From Iris pallida (lineage: Eukaryota; Streptophyta; Magnoliopsida; Asparagales; Iridaceae): DNA of 64,000 nt. The stretch is from assembly GCA_029216955.1 (NCBI GenBank), contig JANAVB010016200.1:3441087-3505086 (forward strand). Direction: 5' to 3'. A program made the translations under genes and the position numbers. The notes under the pieces are model-generated. The model searched no databases. It was not told the DNA's origin and saw only the letters and a program-made list of their open reading frames with translations. Shown here one piece after another: positions 1 through 8,940 of the stretch (the stretch's first letter is position 1; each line of letters starts with the position of its first letter).

Positions 1-242
1 TCAGCTGTTATGTCATCTGCATATCAGATGTCACATAATGGGAGATGGCATCACCCAAATATGTTGGGAGCCCAAACGCCAGTGGCATTACCGTTATTTT
101 CCAATAGATTCGTACCTTGTTCAGTCACACCCCTCCACGAGCGGGTTACACCCCCCCTAAAGAGGGGTTAAATAGCCTTTTCCAAAGAAGAAACCCATCC
201 GACTAGAGAGAAACAAAGGAGAGAAGAAGAAGAACAGTCGCA
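1..242 (+). promoter_or_regulatory. upstream/5' leader of the F-box relic
   Basis: Non-coding sequence ahead of the F-box ATG. It contains a short dyad (cccccct / aggggtt, 150-168), a weak TATA-like ttaaata at 169-175, and a purine-rich GAGA-type leader (185-240) typical of plant 5' UTRs. The assignment as promoter and leader is inferred from position only. Confidence 0.3.
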
Positions 243-1160
243 ATGGAGAGGAGAAAGATCAACTGCAGCGGATGGGCCGTCATCCCTATCGAGATTCTCT
301 CGATGATACTGGTACTGTCGGGGATGCCGGCGGACGAGGTAATGTGCAACGTGGCCCCAGTTTGCCGTTCGTGGTGGAAGGCGCTCAACGGTCCCTTAGA
401 CTATTGGTCTAACGTCGACTTGGTACAGTAGTGCCGGAGGACCCAACAAACCGCTGAGATTAGTTTGACCGTGATGAAGCTCGTGGCTCGCAGTGGGGGA
501 TATCTAGGGTCCTTCTCCACGTACAAGCTCGACGAAGTAGCCTTCTGTTTTGCATGTTTAAGACCATACAAAATTTTATTTGGTCTTATTCTAATACTTT
601 ATTTTTTTATTACAAAATTTTACGTATACTTTTGTTAATTTCTATTGTTTTCCCATTTTTATAATACAGTGGGAAATTTCTAAGGGTGCTGCGCATTCCG
701 AAGTGCGACGTGAGTGATGAAACTTTCGTGAGACACTTGGAGTTTCTCCCTGTGCTGGAAGAACTCGACATTAGCTACTGCCTCTATATCACGTCGACTG
801 GAATATTTTCCGCCGGAAAGTATTGCCACCGTCTGGTCAAGCTGAGTAGGAACATGCCTCCTCCATTTCATGCTCATGAACATGTTCGTACTGGACACGA
901 AAAACGAGATGGAGGGAAAGGCCGTGGCTGATTCGATGCCGCGTCTCCAACACCTACATATGGGATTTGGCATGTTCAATGGAGACACGCTGCGATCTAT
1001 CATATGCAACTGCAAGGGTCTTCGCGTGCTCGAGATACGTGGGTGCTTCAACGTGCACTTCGACGACGAACTCTGGAAAATTTGTTATTCAATACAGACG
1101 TTTAAAAAACCCTTTGATGATAATCCCAGTCCCAGGGGAACCTGGATACGAGATGTATAA
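243..1160 (+). pseudogene. F-box/LRR protein (SKIP19 / FBL23-like) pseudogene
   Basis: Exon 1 starts at ATG 243. It encodes an F-box-like helix pair (VIPIEILSMILVLSG ... VCRSWWKALNGPLDYWSNVDL), the SKP1-binding module of SCF ubiquitin ligases. An in-frame TAG at 429-431 stops it, but coding sense continues to about 540 (SLTVMKLVARSGGYLGSF). A putative AT-rich intron (541-669) ends in tttataatacag. Exon 2 resumes with leucine-rich repeat sequence (RIPKCDVSDETFVRHLEFLPVLEELDISYC) and switches frame near 850-870. It then gives MPRLQHLHMGFGMFN and KGLRVLEIRGCFNVHFDDEL, ending at TAA 1158-1160. The order F-box then LRRs matches small plant F-box/LRR-23-like proteins. One nonsense and one frameshift change make a functional product unlikely. 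Family assignment is firm; the exact orthologue is not. Confidence 0.75.
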
Positions 1161-1208
1161 TGATTTAGACATCATCAATCATTCCTGGGGTGAATGGTGA
1201 AAACATTA

Positions 1209-1232
1209 GCATGCATGCATGCATGCATGCAT
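1209..1232. repeat. (GCAT)n microsatellite
   Basis: About six copies of the self-complementary tetramer GCAT, just after the F-box stop codon. Confidence 0.9.
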
Positions 1233-1333
1233 TTCTTTATATTTTTCACTAGTCTACATACAAGATATTTTTTATGAGTTCGATTCTCTATTTTGACAAA
1301 ATTTTACTTTTGTCAATAATTTTTATATGATTA

Positions 1334-1779
1334 CTCCCTCCGTCCCAAAAATATAGTCCTATTTCTATTTTTACCAAGATTAAGAAAATTCAATTAATAT
1401 GTCCAACAAAACAAAATCTCTCCAATTTGCCCCTCATAGAAGTTTTGAATTTTGCATGAACTTTTTGTACTTATTGTGATCTCTAATAGGGTTTATTTAA
1501 TGCCATCACATTCTATTATGTAAATTAAACTTTGGAGGCAATATTTTGGCAAATTATATAAACTAAAGTGTCTTTTCACTATCCATCATTAAAGCTCAAG
1601 TATATTTTCAAATGCAACTCTTAAATGCATAGAGAATTGTAGAGTTTATCTTCATATAATTGCAGTTTAAATAAGGCTAAATTGTAAATTACTCCACAAC
1701 ATCCATTATATAAAAAATGGGCTATAATATAGGACAAACCAAAAAGGAAAGTGAGACTATATTTTTGGGACGGATGGAG
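1334..1779. mobile_element. Stowaway (Tc1/mariner-type) MITE
   Basis: 446-bp AT-rich element with terminal inverted repeats beginning CTCCCTCCGTCCC. The right end is the reverse complement (gggacggatggag), and the match continues inward through aaaaatatagtc. It is flanked by TA on both sides (1332-1333 and 1780-1781), the Stowaway target duplication. There is no coding capacity. Plant Stowaways are mobilised in trans by mariner transposases. Confidence 0.93.
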
Positions 1780-1837
1780 TAATTTATTTATAAATAAAAT
1801 GGACTGTGATATAATATCGCCTAAGACGGCTCACTTC

Positions 1838-1938
1838 TGAGATTTCGACATTTTTCAACACAGATTTTACCATTATTACAACATCTCAGTGTAATCATAT
1901 CCAAGAGATTTCGACATTTTCCAACACAGATTTTACCT
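1838..1938. repeat. short direct repeat
   Basis: The block gagatttcgacatttt(t/c)caacacagattttacc occurs at about 1838-1872 and again at about 1906-1940. The remainder of 1782-2160 is AT-rich, with no gene or element recognised. Confidence 0.6.
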
Positions 1939-2182
1939 TATTCAAAATGAATTCTGGCGGTGCAAATTCCACTCATATTAGTGGTATCAGTGCCAATTCA
2001 CCATAATTAATGGTGATCGATACGAAAACATTGGTTTCTTTTTCACAACCCTTTAAAATCTATTTATGCAGCCAAACAGCCAAACTAATTCATCTTCACC
2101 AGCCTTCAAAACCAATTTATATAGATTCAAAACAAAACTAAACAGCCAAACTATTTAAAATTCACAACCCTACAGAACAGTC

Positions 2183-2411
2183 TCAAATGTACCATTCTCC
2201 GTCCTAAATGAACCATTCTCCGTCTTATATGTACCATTCTCCGTCCTACATGTATCATTCTCCGTCCTACATCCGTCATAAATGTACCATTCTCCGTCCT
2301 AAATGTACCATTCTCCGTCCTACGTGTATCATTCTCCGTCCTACATTTACCATTCTCCGTCCTAAATGTACCATTCGTCGTCCTAAATGTACCATTCTCC
2401 GTGTTAGAAGA
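2183..2411. repeat. tandem repeat of ~21 bp (CATTCTCCGTCCTA-type)
   Basis: About ten imperfect head-to-tail units with core cattctccgtccta followed by aatgtac, catgtac or cgtgtat. Both strands stay open across it only because the unit length is a multiple of three. The same cattctccgt core recurs in the array at 6655-6895. Confidence 0.9.
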
Positions 2412-2514
2412 ACGAAGAATGGTCATTAACAGTCCCAAAAATTGTTCCATACTAAGTTAAAGCATATAATAGCACCCAAAAAATGTTAACAATAGAAAAA
2501 TTCTAAAGAACCCA

Positions 2515-2583
2515 AACACCAGACTCGAACCTAGGCCTTCCATGTAAAAGCCAAACGCACAACCAACTAAGCTTGGAATAAGA
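2515..2583 (-). other. tRNA-like relic (possible SINE head)
   Basis: On the minus strand the sequence carries an A-box-like segment (aagcttagttgg), an anticodon-arm-like stretch and a B-box-like ggttcgagtc (complement of gactcgaacc at 2522-2531) at tRNA-like spacing. The acceptor stem is not convincing, so this is a tRNA-derived relic rather than a tRNA gene. The flanks (2431-2514, 2584-2790) hold nothing recognised. Confidence 0.35.
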
Positions 2584-2799
2584 CATCAATAATGCTAAGT
2601 CTACTACCAAATGCTTAAAACACTCTTACAACCTTCTTCCATTGCTGACATGTGGGCCAGCATTATATTTCCAACTTCCAATGAGGAATAACAAATTGAA
2701 TATCCCCAACTTCCAATAAGGAATAGGAAGAGTCGGTTAGGAACATGTATATATATACATAGGGGTCCCCATTCATCTGAGTAGGTTGCACATTTAACA

Positions 2800-3232
2800 T
2801 GGCTCCAAAAAGATCATCTGGTTGGGAACCATTGCCAGAGTCTTCTTCCAGTCGTCGCCGAGCCTCTCCGCATGGAGCACCTCTGCGCCGCCTCCGGCCC
2901 ATGACTGGCTGGCAGCGGCTGCGGACTTCCTGACCTCCTGCGGGTTGTCACTGGAGGTCATCGCTCGACCTCTTCATCCGGTGCCCAACTTTGACCTGTT
3001 GTCGATCACTACGGAGGAACGGGATTCTCTGGAGAAGAGGGAAGCGTTTTGCCGCCTGTGCCATAGGGCGGGTGTGCACACCCTGCAGGACTTTACGGAG
3101 ATCCTCCACGAGGCCAGTGTGGGCTAGACCCTCTTTTTTTTCGTTTTTATAGTTTTTTGTCCTCCTCTTGTATACTTCGCCGGAGAATGTTCCGGCGACG
3201 AAGCTGGGATTTAATGAAATATAATATTTTGT
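2800..3232 (+). pseudogene. probable LINE 3'-end fragment
   Basis: An open stretch ending at TAG 3125-3127 contains cysteine/histidine-rich and acidic segments (AFCRLCHRAGVHTLQDFTEILHEASVG). It is followed by a T-rich 3' UTR and gggatttaatgaaatataat, which resembles the tails of the two clear LINEs here. The upstream part is in another frame (ATG 2800, MAPKRSSGWEPL), so it is frame-disrupted. No reverse-transcriptase motif is present. A low-copy unknown gene is an alternative. Confidence 0.35.
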
Positions 3233-4011
3233 TAACTCAATTTGGTTTCGGCTACAATCAAACTTTTACAACCTTCTTACAACTTACACCCATTTGCTAA
3301 CTATAGCATTGCTCTTTATATATTTTTCAATAAACAAATCTTGTTATGTCAAATCCATATATCAGGGACGATATCCCCATCAATGACTTGTTACGTCATA
3401 GAATTAATTATGCTGCCAGCGTCAATCTTGCCGTCAAATCCTATCTTAAATATGATTACAAAGTAAAATAGAGGACAACTTTGAGTGTTTCAATTTTACT
3501 CTTTTCAAGTACATAGTCTTCTTATTTTCAAAAATTTAATCAAATATTTGAAAAATGGAAATATTGAGATTAAACTTCACATTCTTAAATATGTTGTCAA
3601 ATTTTTTTAAATAAACATGTTTCCACCACGTTTTTTTCTGCCAAATTTTTCAATAATTTATTCGGAACACGTGGATATATACTAGTAATAATAGTAATAA
3701 ATTTAATTTTGGAAACTAGTTTTTAAAATTAGGGTATCAAAATCCCAAAGGTTTATGTAGTGATTTCACATGGATATATACTAGTAATAATAGTAATAAA
3801 TTTAATTTTGGAAAGTAGTTTTTTAAATTTAATAGTAATAAATTCGACCGTCTTATACTAGTAACATTAGTAATAAATTTAATTTAAGACTCAAAACTAT
3901 TCTAATTTTTTCCACTTTCCAATGTCATATAAGACGGTCGAATTTTCCTTTTTCTTCTCTCAAACCCTCTTCCTTCTCCCAAACCCTCTCCCAAACCCTC
4001 TTCTGATCAAA
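3233..4011. other. AT-rich spacer with direct repeats and a 17-bp inverted repeat
   Basis: The block atatactagtaataatag-taataaatttaatttt is present at 3676-3715 and 3776-3812, with a third degenerate copy at 3826-3885. Arms aattcgaccgtcttata (3841-3857) and its exact reverse complement (3929-3945) enclose 71 nt immediately upstream of the leader of the next gene. No gene was recognised. Confidence 0.5.
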
Positions 4012-5389
4012 ATGCCGTCGAAGAAACAACGACCGTCGCCGAAGGGGAAGAATCCACAAAGGGATGCGATAAAGGCCCGAAGGGCAGAACTTGCAAGGGC
4101 GGCAAAAACCAAGATTATGGTCGCTAGGGTAGAGGCCGAAAGGGTAGCGACGGAAGCAGCGGCGGCAGCGACGATGAAAGCGGAGGCGGCAGCCAAGCCA
4201 CGTGCAAAAAAGGCTAAAAAAACTCATTGCTCGACAAAGACAAGAAAATCTATCTTCGATACAGAGTCGTCGGAAGACTCAACTTATGAAGATCGAAGGC
4301 GTACTCAAGCGAAGGCTAAGTTGGCAACGGATACAGAGTCATCAGCGTACTCCGAGGATTTTGAATTCCTCATTAGAAGAGGAAAATGAAGAGGAAGAGC
4401 AATCATCAAATAAGTCCCAGGCTGGAGAGGAGGTAAAAAAATTTAAAGACTCTAAATCTAAGAAAATTTACATTAAATATTTCAAGAAAAAGGTTGTTAT
4501 GCCTGAAAGATCAATTAAGATGGATGATGTCGAAGACGAAGCTTTCCTGGATATATTAAAATTCTATCAATTGGAGAAACTGAACAAATCCTGTCTTGAG
4601 AAAATCTTCCAAACAATAGTAAGAGAATTTTACTCAAATCTTCCGGCTGAAATTAAAGAAAAAGAAGAGGATCAACAACTGGTGTTTCTGAGAGGGAAAC
4701 TGATTAGGGTAAATGCTGTTGTCATCAACGAATTTTATGGATTTGATCCAGTTCCTGAGTTTGATATGAATGATATTGATAATGTTTCCATGACGGATGC
4801 AATTCATGAGATTACATGTGTTTCAATGGGTGCCAAGACCCCTCAAAATGTATACAAAGATTAATTAAAAACTTTGTATAAATTGTTGCATGCCTACGTA
4901 TCTCAAACACTCAACCCTACTGGACATGAGTTTTCCATCCATCCCGAGAGAGTAAAATTTCTTTATTATGGGGAAGAAAAAAGGATGGATATAGGTTCTT
5001 ACATGTTCAGTAGAATGATGCATCTCGTGGGAAAACCAACTGCAAGGACAGCTCTCCCTTTCGGAGGATTTGTATGCTCGATGGCTAATAAACATTCTGT
5101 CCCAAGCTTAGCAGGGGATGTTTATATTAAAAACAAAGGACCCATGAGAAAACTAACCTTCACTCGAATGTTTGGAAAACGGGCAGCAGCTGCAAGCAAA
5201 CCATCAACATCTGGAAAACCATCAACTTATGGAATCAAAAACACTAAGGACATGGTTGATGATCTATACAATTTTGTTGCTGCAAACTTTGAGAATGTCT
5301 TCAAAGAGATGAAGACTATATCCGACAACCAGAAATTGATTCTGGATAAGATTAACCAGATAGAGGTTGAATTTGTTGACCAAGAATAA
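4012..5389 (+). pseudogene. 'putative plant transposon protein' domain gene, disrupted
   Basis: From ATG 4012 the product begins with a Lys/Arg/Ala-rich nuclear-localisation-like segment (MPSKKQRPSPKGKNPQ) and acidic Ser/Glu repeats (DTESSEDS, DTESSAYS). Near 4360-4385 the sense shifts frame. It continues with a domain like the plant-specific family often called 'putative plant transposon protein': IVREFYSNLPAEI, VFLRGKLIRVNAVVINEFYGFDP, then after TAA at 4862-4864 LLHAYVSQTLNPTGHEFSI and GSYMFSRMMHLVGK. The C-terminus (DMVDDLYNFVAANFENVFKE to VEFVDQE) looks coiled-coil. The family is common in plant repeats and its biochemical role is unknown. A frameshift and a stop argue for a pseudogene, although unusual splicing could bypass them. 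A Lys/Glu-rich stretch at 5580-5679 (RKKKKKKKKQEEEDGDGYED) could be a lost terminal exon. Confidence 0.6.
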
Positions 5390-6210
5390 GATTTTTCTTT
5401 CCTCGTGAAGAAGGTAAATGGGGCTAGCCCAAACTCTTATGTAAAAATACACACTGTGCACATTGACACTTTAATGCTAGCCATCACTTTGATACTTCTA
5501 TTTATGTTTCTGGATGTCATTTCTACATATACAGTGAGTCCATACTGACTATAATTTTTCTTAATCCGTCCCTCAAGGTGTAGGTGAAGGATATTTTGAG
5601 AAAGAAGAAGAAGAAAAAAAAAAAGAAACAAGAAGAAGAAGATGGAGATGGCTATGAAGATTCATCTTTTGAGTTTTGAATCTTTTATTTCAATTTGGAA
5701 GTAATATTTGACTTGTAATATGGTTCTGAATATTTGTTGGTCATGGCGGTCAAACTAAATTTTGTGTTTGAAATATTGTAAGACTAAACTTTTCGCTTGT
5801 ACTAAGTGCATAGTTCGTAATTTGTTTTGAAAATGTAATATGGTCTTGAATTTAGAGTAGGTCTGATATTTATTTGGATTATTGTATTGTGAATTATGCA
5901 GGTTCTATGTTGAATTACTAACGTGGATTGGGTAGATTACTGTAACGTGAATTATGCAGTTTATTGGATTTGGAATGAAGTATACTTAATTTGATTATGA
6001 TTTTTTGGTTGAAGCGTTTATTTGGTTGGCAGTTGGCCTTCATAGATGATATTGATATTTTGGTGTATTCCTTTGATTTACAGATTCCCATCACAGATTT
6101 CATGAGTCCTGGGTGCATTCCTAGGGTTTACAGGTGGCCTCATTACGGATGCATTCCTGGGATCACTAAAACTTTATTTGATTGTAATGTGTTTTGCTTT
6201 CTGTAAAAAA
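5390..6210. other. 3' flank and unassigned AT-rich DNA
   Basis: Apart from the purine-rich block at 5595-5650 mentioned with the preceding gene, this stretch holds only T/A-rich sequence. A partial direct repeat (tattgtgaattatgcag / taacgtgaattatgcag, about 5884-5960) is visible. No gene or transposon end was recognised. Confidence 0.4.
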
Positions 6211-6400
6211 ATACTACATCGATGCCATCAGTATAAATTCGATGCCAGTGCCTATTCATCCCTTGTTATTGCTGAAGCAAAATTGTAATCCTGCCTGTTC
6301 ATCCCTTGTTATTGCTGAAGCATAATTGTAATCTGTCTGTTCATCCTTCGTTATTGCCATCAGTACATCGATGCCATCGGTATGAAGTCGATGCCAGTGT
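6211..6400. repeat. compound short tandem repeat
   Basis: Two and a half units of ~45 bp (ttcatcccttgttattgctgaagca-type, 6255-6350) are bracketed by copies of cgatgccatc(a/g)gtat...gatgccagtg (6221-6250 and 6366-6402). Confidence 0.75.
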
Positions 6401-6654
6401 AATGCATAATGTAATGTAAGAAAAATTCTCTTTGATAGTAGGTTAATTATATTCAAACACTCGCATGAAATTTTGTGCAGCCATACAGTGGGAGCCTGAT
6501 AAAATAATATTCAGATTTTCTTGAAAATGATTTAATATTAAATGAATGTACTATGGTAAATGATATTAAAAATACTGTAAATATTTGGTGAAAAAATATG
6601 AGATACTTGAACATTTCCAGTCCTAAATGTACCATACTTTGTTAAAAGCACAGA

Positions 6655-6895
6655 GAGTGTCCATTCTCCGTTTTCAAAGAACGGAGAATGGCCATTCTCC
6701 ATGTTAAAGGAACGGAGAATGGCCATTCTCCTTGAGAATGGCCATTCTCCATGTTAAAAGCAAAGAGAACGGCCATTCTCCGTCCATTTGCCGTGCTAAA
6801 AGCAAAGAGAATGGCCATTCTCCGTCCATTCGCCGTGTTAAAAGCAAAGAGAATGGCCATTCTCCGTGTTAAAAGCAAAGAGAATGGCCATTCAG
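6655..6895. repeat. tandem repeat with palindromic GGAGAATGGCCATTCTCC units
   Basis: Six or more units join the near-perfect palindrome ggagaatggccattctcc to a linker (gtgttaaaagcaaag). Every unit can fold back on itself, so the array is both tandem and dyad. The cattctccgt core links it to the array at 2183-2411. Confidence 0.9.
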
Positions 6896-7599
6896 TGTCC
6901 AAAAAAAATATTTTCTTCGAAAATATTATCATTAGAAAAGTAAAAAATATTTCGTCCCATCAATACAGATTTTTTTTTAAAAATATGTGAGCAGATGATC
7001 CGCCCGACCTCAGAAGCAGGTTTCCTCAGTTCACCACCACCACCATGACATGTAGCTTTATTAACAAAATATTAAATTATTAGATGAAAAATAAGATTTC
7101 TGACAATGGCATGGACAGTAAAATTAGAGCGGCGCCGCTGGTACTTCTTCTTGTTCGAGGAGGTTTCGACGACGTCCGACGCGAACCGGACCGATTCTTC
7201 TCGGCGCAGCTGGTACTCCTCGTTGTTCTAGAAGGGCTCGACGACGTTCGACGCGATCCGGACCGATTCTTATTTCCTTCTTCATCTCCGTTTCTCTTTC
7301 TACCACAACCACCAACACCACCACCACGACGGCCTGTAACCAAAAAAAAAAATTACGAAATATTAAATTGGATGGACGAAAGAGAGAGTAAATATGAGTT
7401 AATTTAGGGTGTTCATTGAAAAAATTACAGTGAAGAATGACCTGCTAAAACAAGTTACCAACAGGTCAAAAGTCTAAATCAGCATTAAATGATGTTTCTA
7501 CACTATTATTCAATCCGAACCATTGGATCAACATCCAACGGTCCAAATTTCGGATGTATCGATACATCCTTTTCCAGCGGATGTATGGTAGAACGACCC
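6896..7599. other. spacer with a 2 x ~73-bp tandem duplication
   Basis: GC-richer sequence at 7126-7271 is a direct duplication (ggcgccgctggtacttcttc... / ggcgcagctggtactcctcg...), each copy ending near cggaccgattctt. An ORF of 107 codons (7084-7407) spans it but shows no known domain. The rest is AT-rich with nothing recognised. Confidence 0.6.
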
Positions 7600-7608
7600 A
7601 TATATATA

Positions 7609-7652
<44 letters not shown>

Positions 7653-7771
7653 CTTGTAAAGAAAAAAAATATATAAGCTTGTAAAGAAGGGAAAAAGAAG
7701 AGGGGGTGTGTGTGTCGAGTGAAGGCTGCCATGGGGCTAAAACTGAGAATAAAACACAATACTCTCAAAGA

Positions 7772-7851
<80 letters not shown>
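7600..7851. repeat. two (TA)n microsatellites flanking a short leader-like segment
   Basis: (TA)n runs at 7600-7650 and 7773-7849. Between them, 7675-7765 (gaagggaaaaagaagagg ... gaataaaacacaatactc) is closely similar to 61025-61110. The second TA run directly abuts the GC-rich start of LINE-1. Confidence 0.9.
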
Positions 7852-7853
<2 letters not shown>

Positions 7854-7904
7854 CTAGGGCTCCCTCCCGCAGGCGATTTCTCTCGCAGGAGCTCGTAGGC
7901 GATC

Positions 7905-8340
7905 TTGATGCTGGTTCCGACGGGGGGCTCCGCCCCCCCCCGAATGGCTCTTTGGTGGCGGACTCCGGCCACCTTGGCCGTTGCTTGGCAGGGGTCGTCG
8001 TCCTTGGTGGCGACCCGACTGTGCGAGTTGCTGGCGGTTCCCTCGGCGAGGAACGGCTGGTGGTTCAGGCGGGGGGCTCCGCCCCCTCTGATGGCTTGGC
8101 GGCGGCCACCGGCCACCTTGGTCGCTGCTTGGCAGGTGGCGTCGTCCCTGGTGGCGACCCGCCTGCGCAAGTTGCTGGCGGCGATTCCCTCGGCAAGGAA
8201 CGGCTGGAGGTTCCGGCGGGGAGTCCTGCCCCCCCCCCCCCGAGCAATGCGGGACGCTCCGGCCATCTGGGCCGTCGAGTGGCAGGAGTCGTCGGCTCTG
8301 CCCCTCATGGTCCTGGTCCGACGGGGGGGGGGAGGGGGGC
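7905..8340 (+). promoter_or_regulatory. tandem ~148-bp monomers in the LINE-1 5' UTR
   Basis: Three direct units start near 7918, 8067 and 8214. Each opens with gg(g)g(c/a)tcc(g/t)cc-type sequence, runs through ccggccaccttgg, gcttggcag and ctggtggcgaccc, and ends at the next gg(c/a)(g/a)aggaacggctgg. The third unit is truncated. Repeated GC-rich 5' monomers act as promoters in some mammalian L1s. A promoter role here is inference. Confidence 0.7.
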
Positions 8341-8935
8341 TTTGGCCCTCCTAGACTTCCAGTGGGCGGCAATGGGGACGTTTCGGTTGTCGGAGGGGGA
8401 GTCGCTCCTGTCCCGAGGGGGCCTCCGGTTCGGGGCGAGGTGGCAATGCGGGTGGTCCCTCCGGCAGCTGCGGCGGTGGCCCCGTCGAAGGTGGCAGGTG
8501 GAGGGACGGATGGCCCGGTGAGGACATTCGCTGCGATGGTGGGTGGACCCGCGTCGGCATCGACGGGTGGTTCGTCTAGGGTGGATTTTCGACCAGCCTC
8601 TGTTTCCGGTGGTCGGAAGGTGGTTGTTTTCTCTCAGTCGGATATGGAGGCCCTCACGGCGCCGTGTGGGCTGGACCTTATTGGCAAGTTTGCTCGGCGG
8701 AGACTTCCGGTTGAGGCTATTAGAAAGCCCTTTGACTCGCGGAGTTTCAGGGGGTTGATTGAAGTGAACGCTATCGATGATCGACATGTTCTTATTCGGC
8801 CTCATGTCGAGAGTGACTTTCTCCGGCTGCGGTCTAAGGACTGTTGGTTCGTTGGCCGGGTTCCTATGGTGATATTCAGGTCGTCGGTGGATTTTTCACC
8901 GTTGAGAGAGGACCCTCGGGTTTCCATCTGGGTGG

Positions 8936-8940
8936 CCTTC
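8936..8940. other. target-site duplication CCTTC (left)
   Basis: The 5-bp sequence ccttc immediately precedes TGTAAACC and is repeated at 12354-12358, immediately after GTTACA. Confidence 0.9.

Noticed and set aside
2183..2411. CRISPR-like regular array
   Set aside because: Units are contiguous with no unique spacers, and the DNA is eukaryotic. It is a simple tandem repeat.
7466..8308. 280-codon minus-strand open frame
   Set aside because: It runs through (TA)n as Ile-Tyr repeats and through the antisense of the LINE 5' monomers. It is a repeat artefact.
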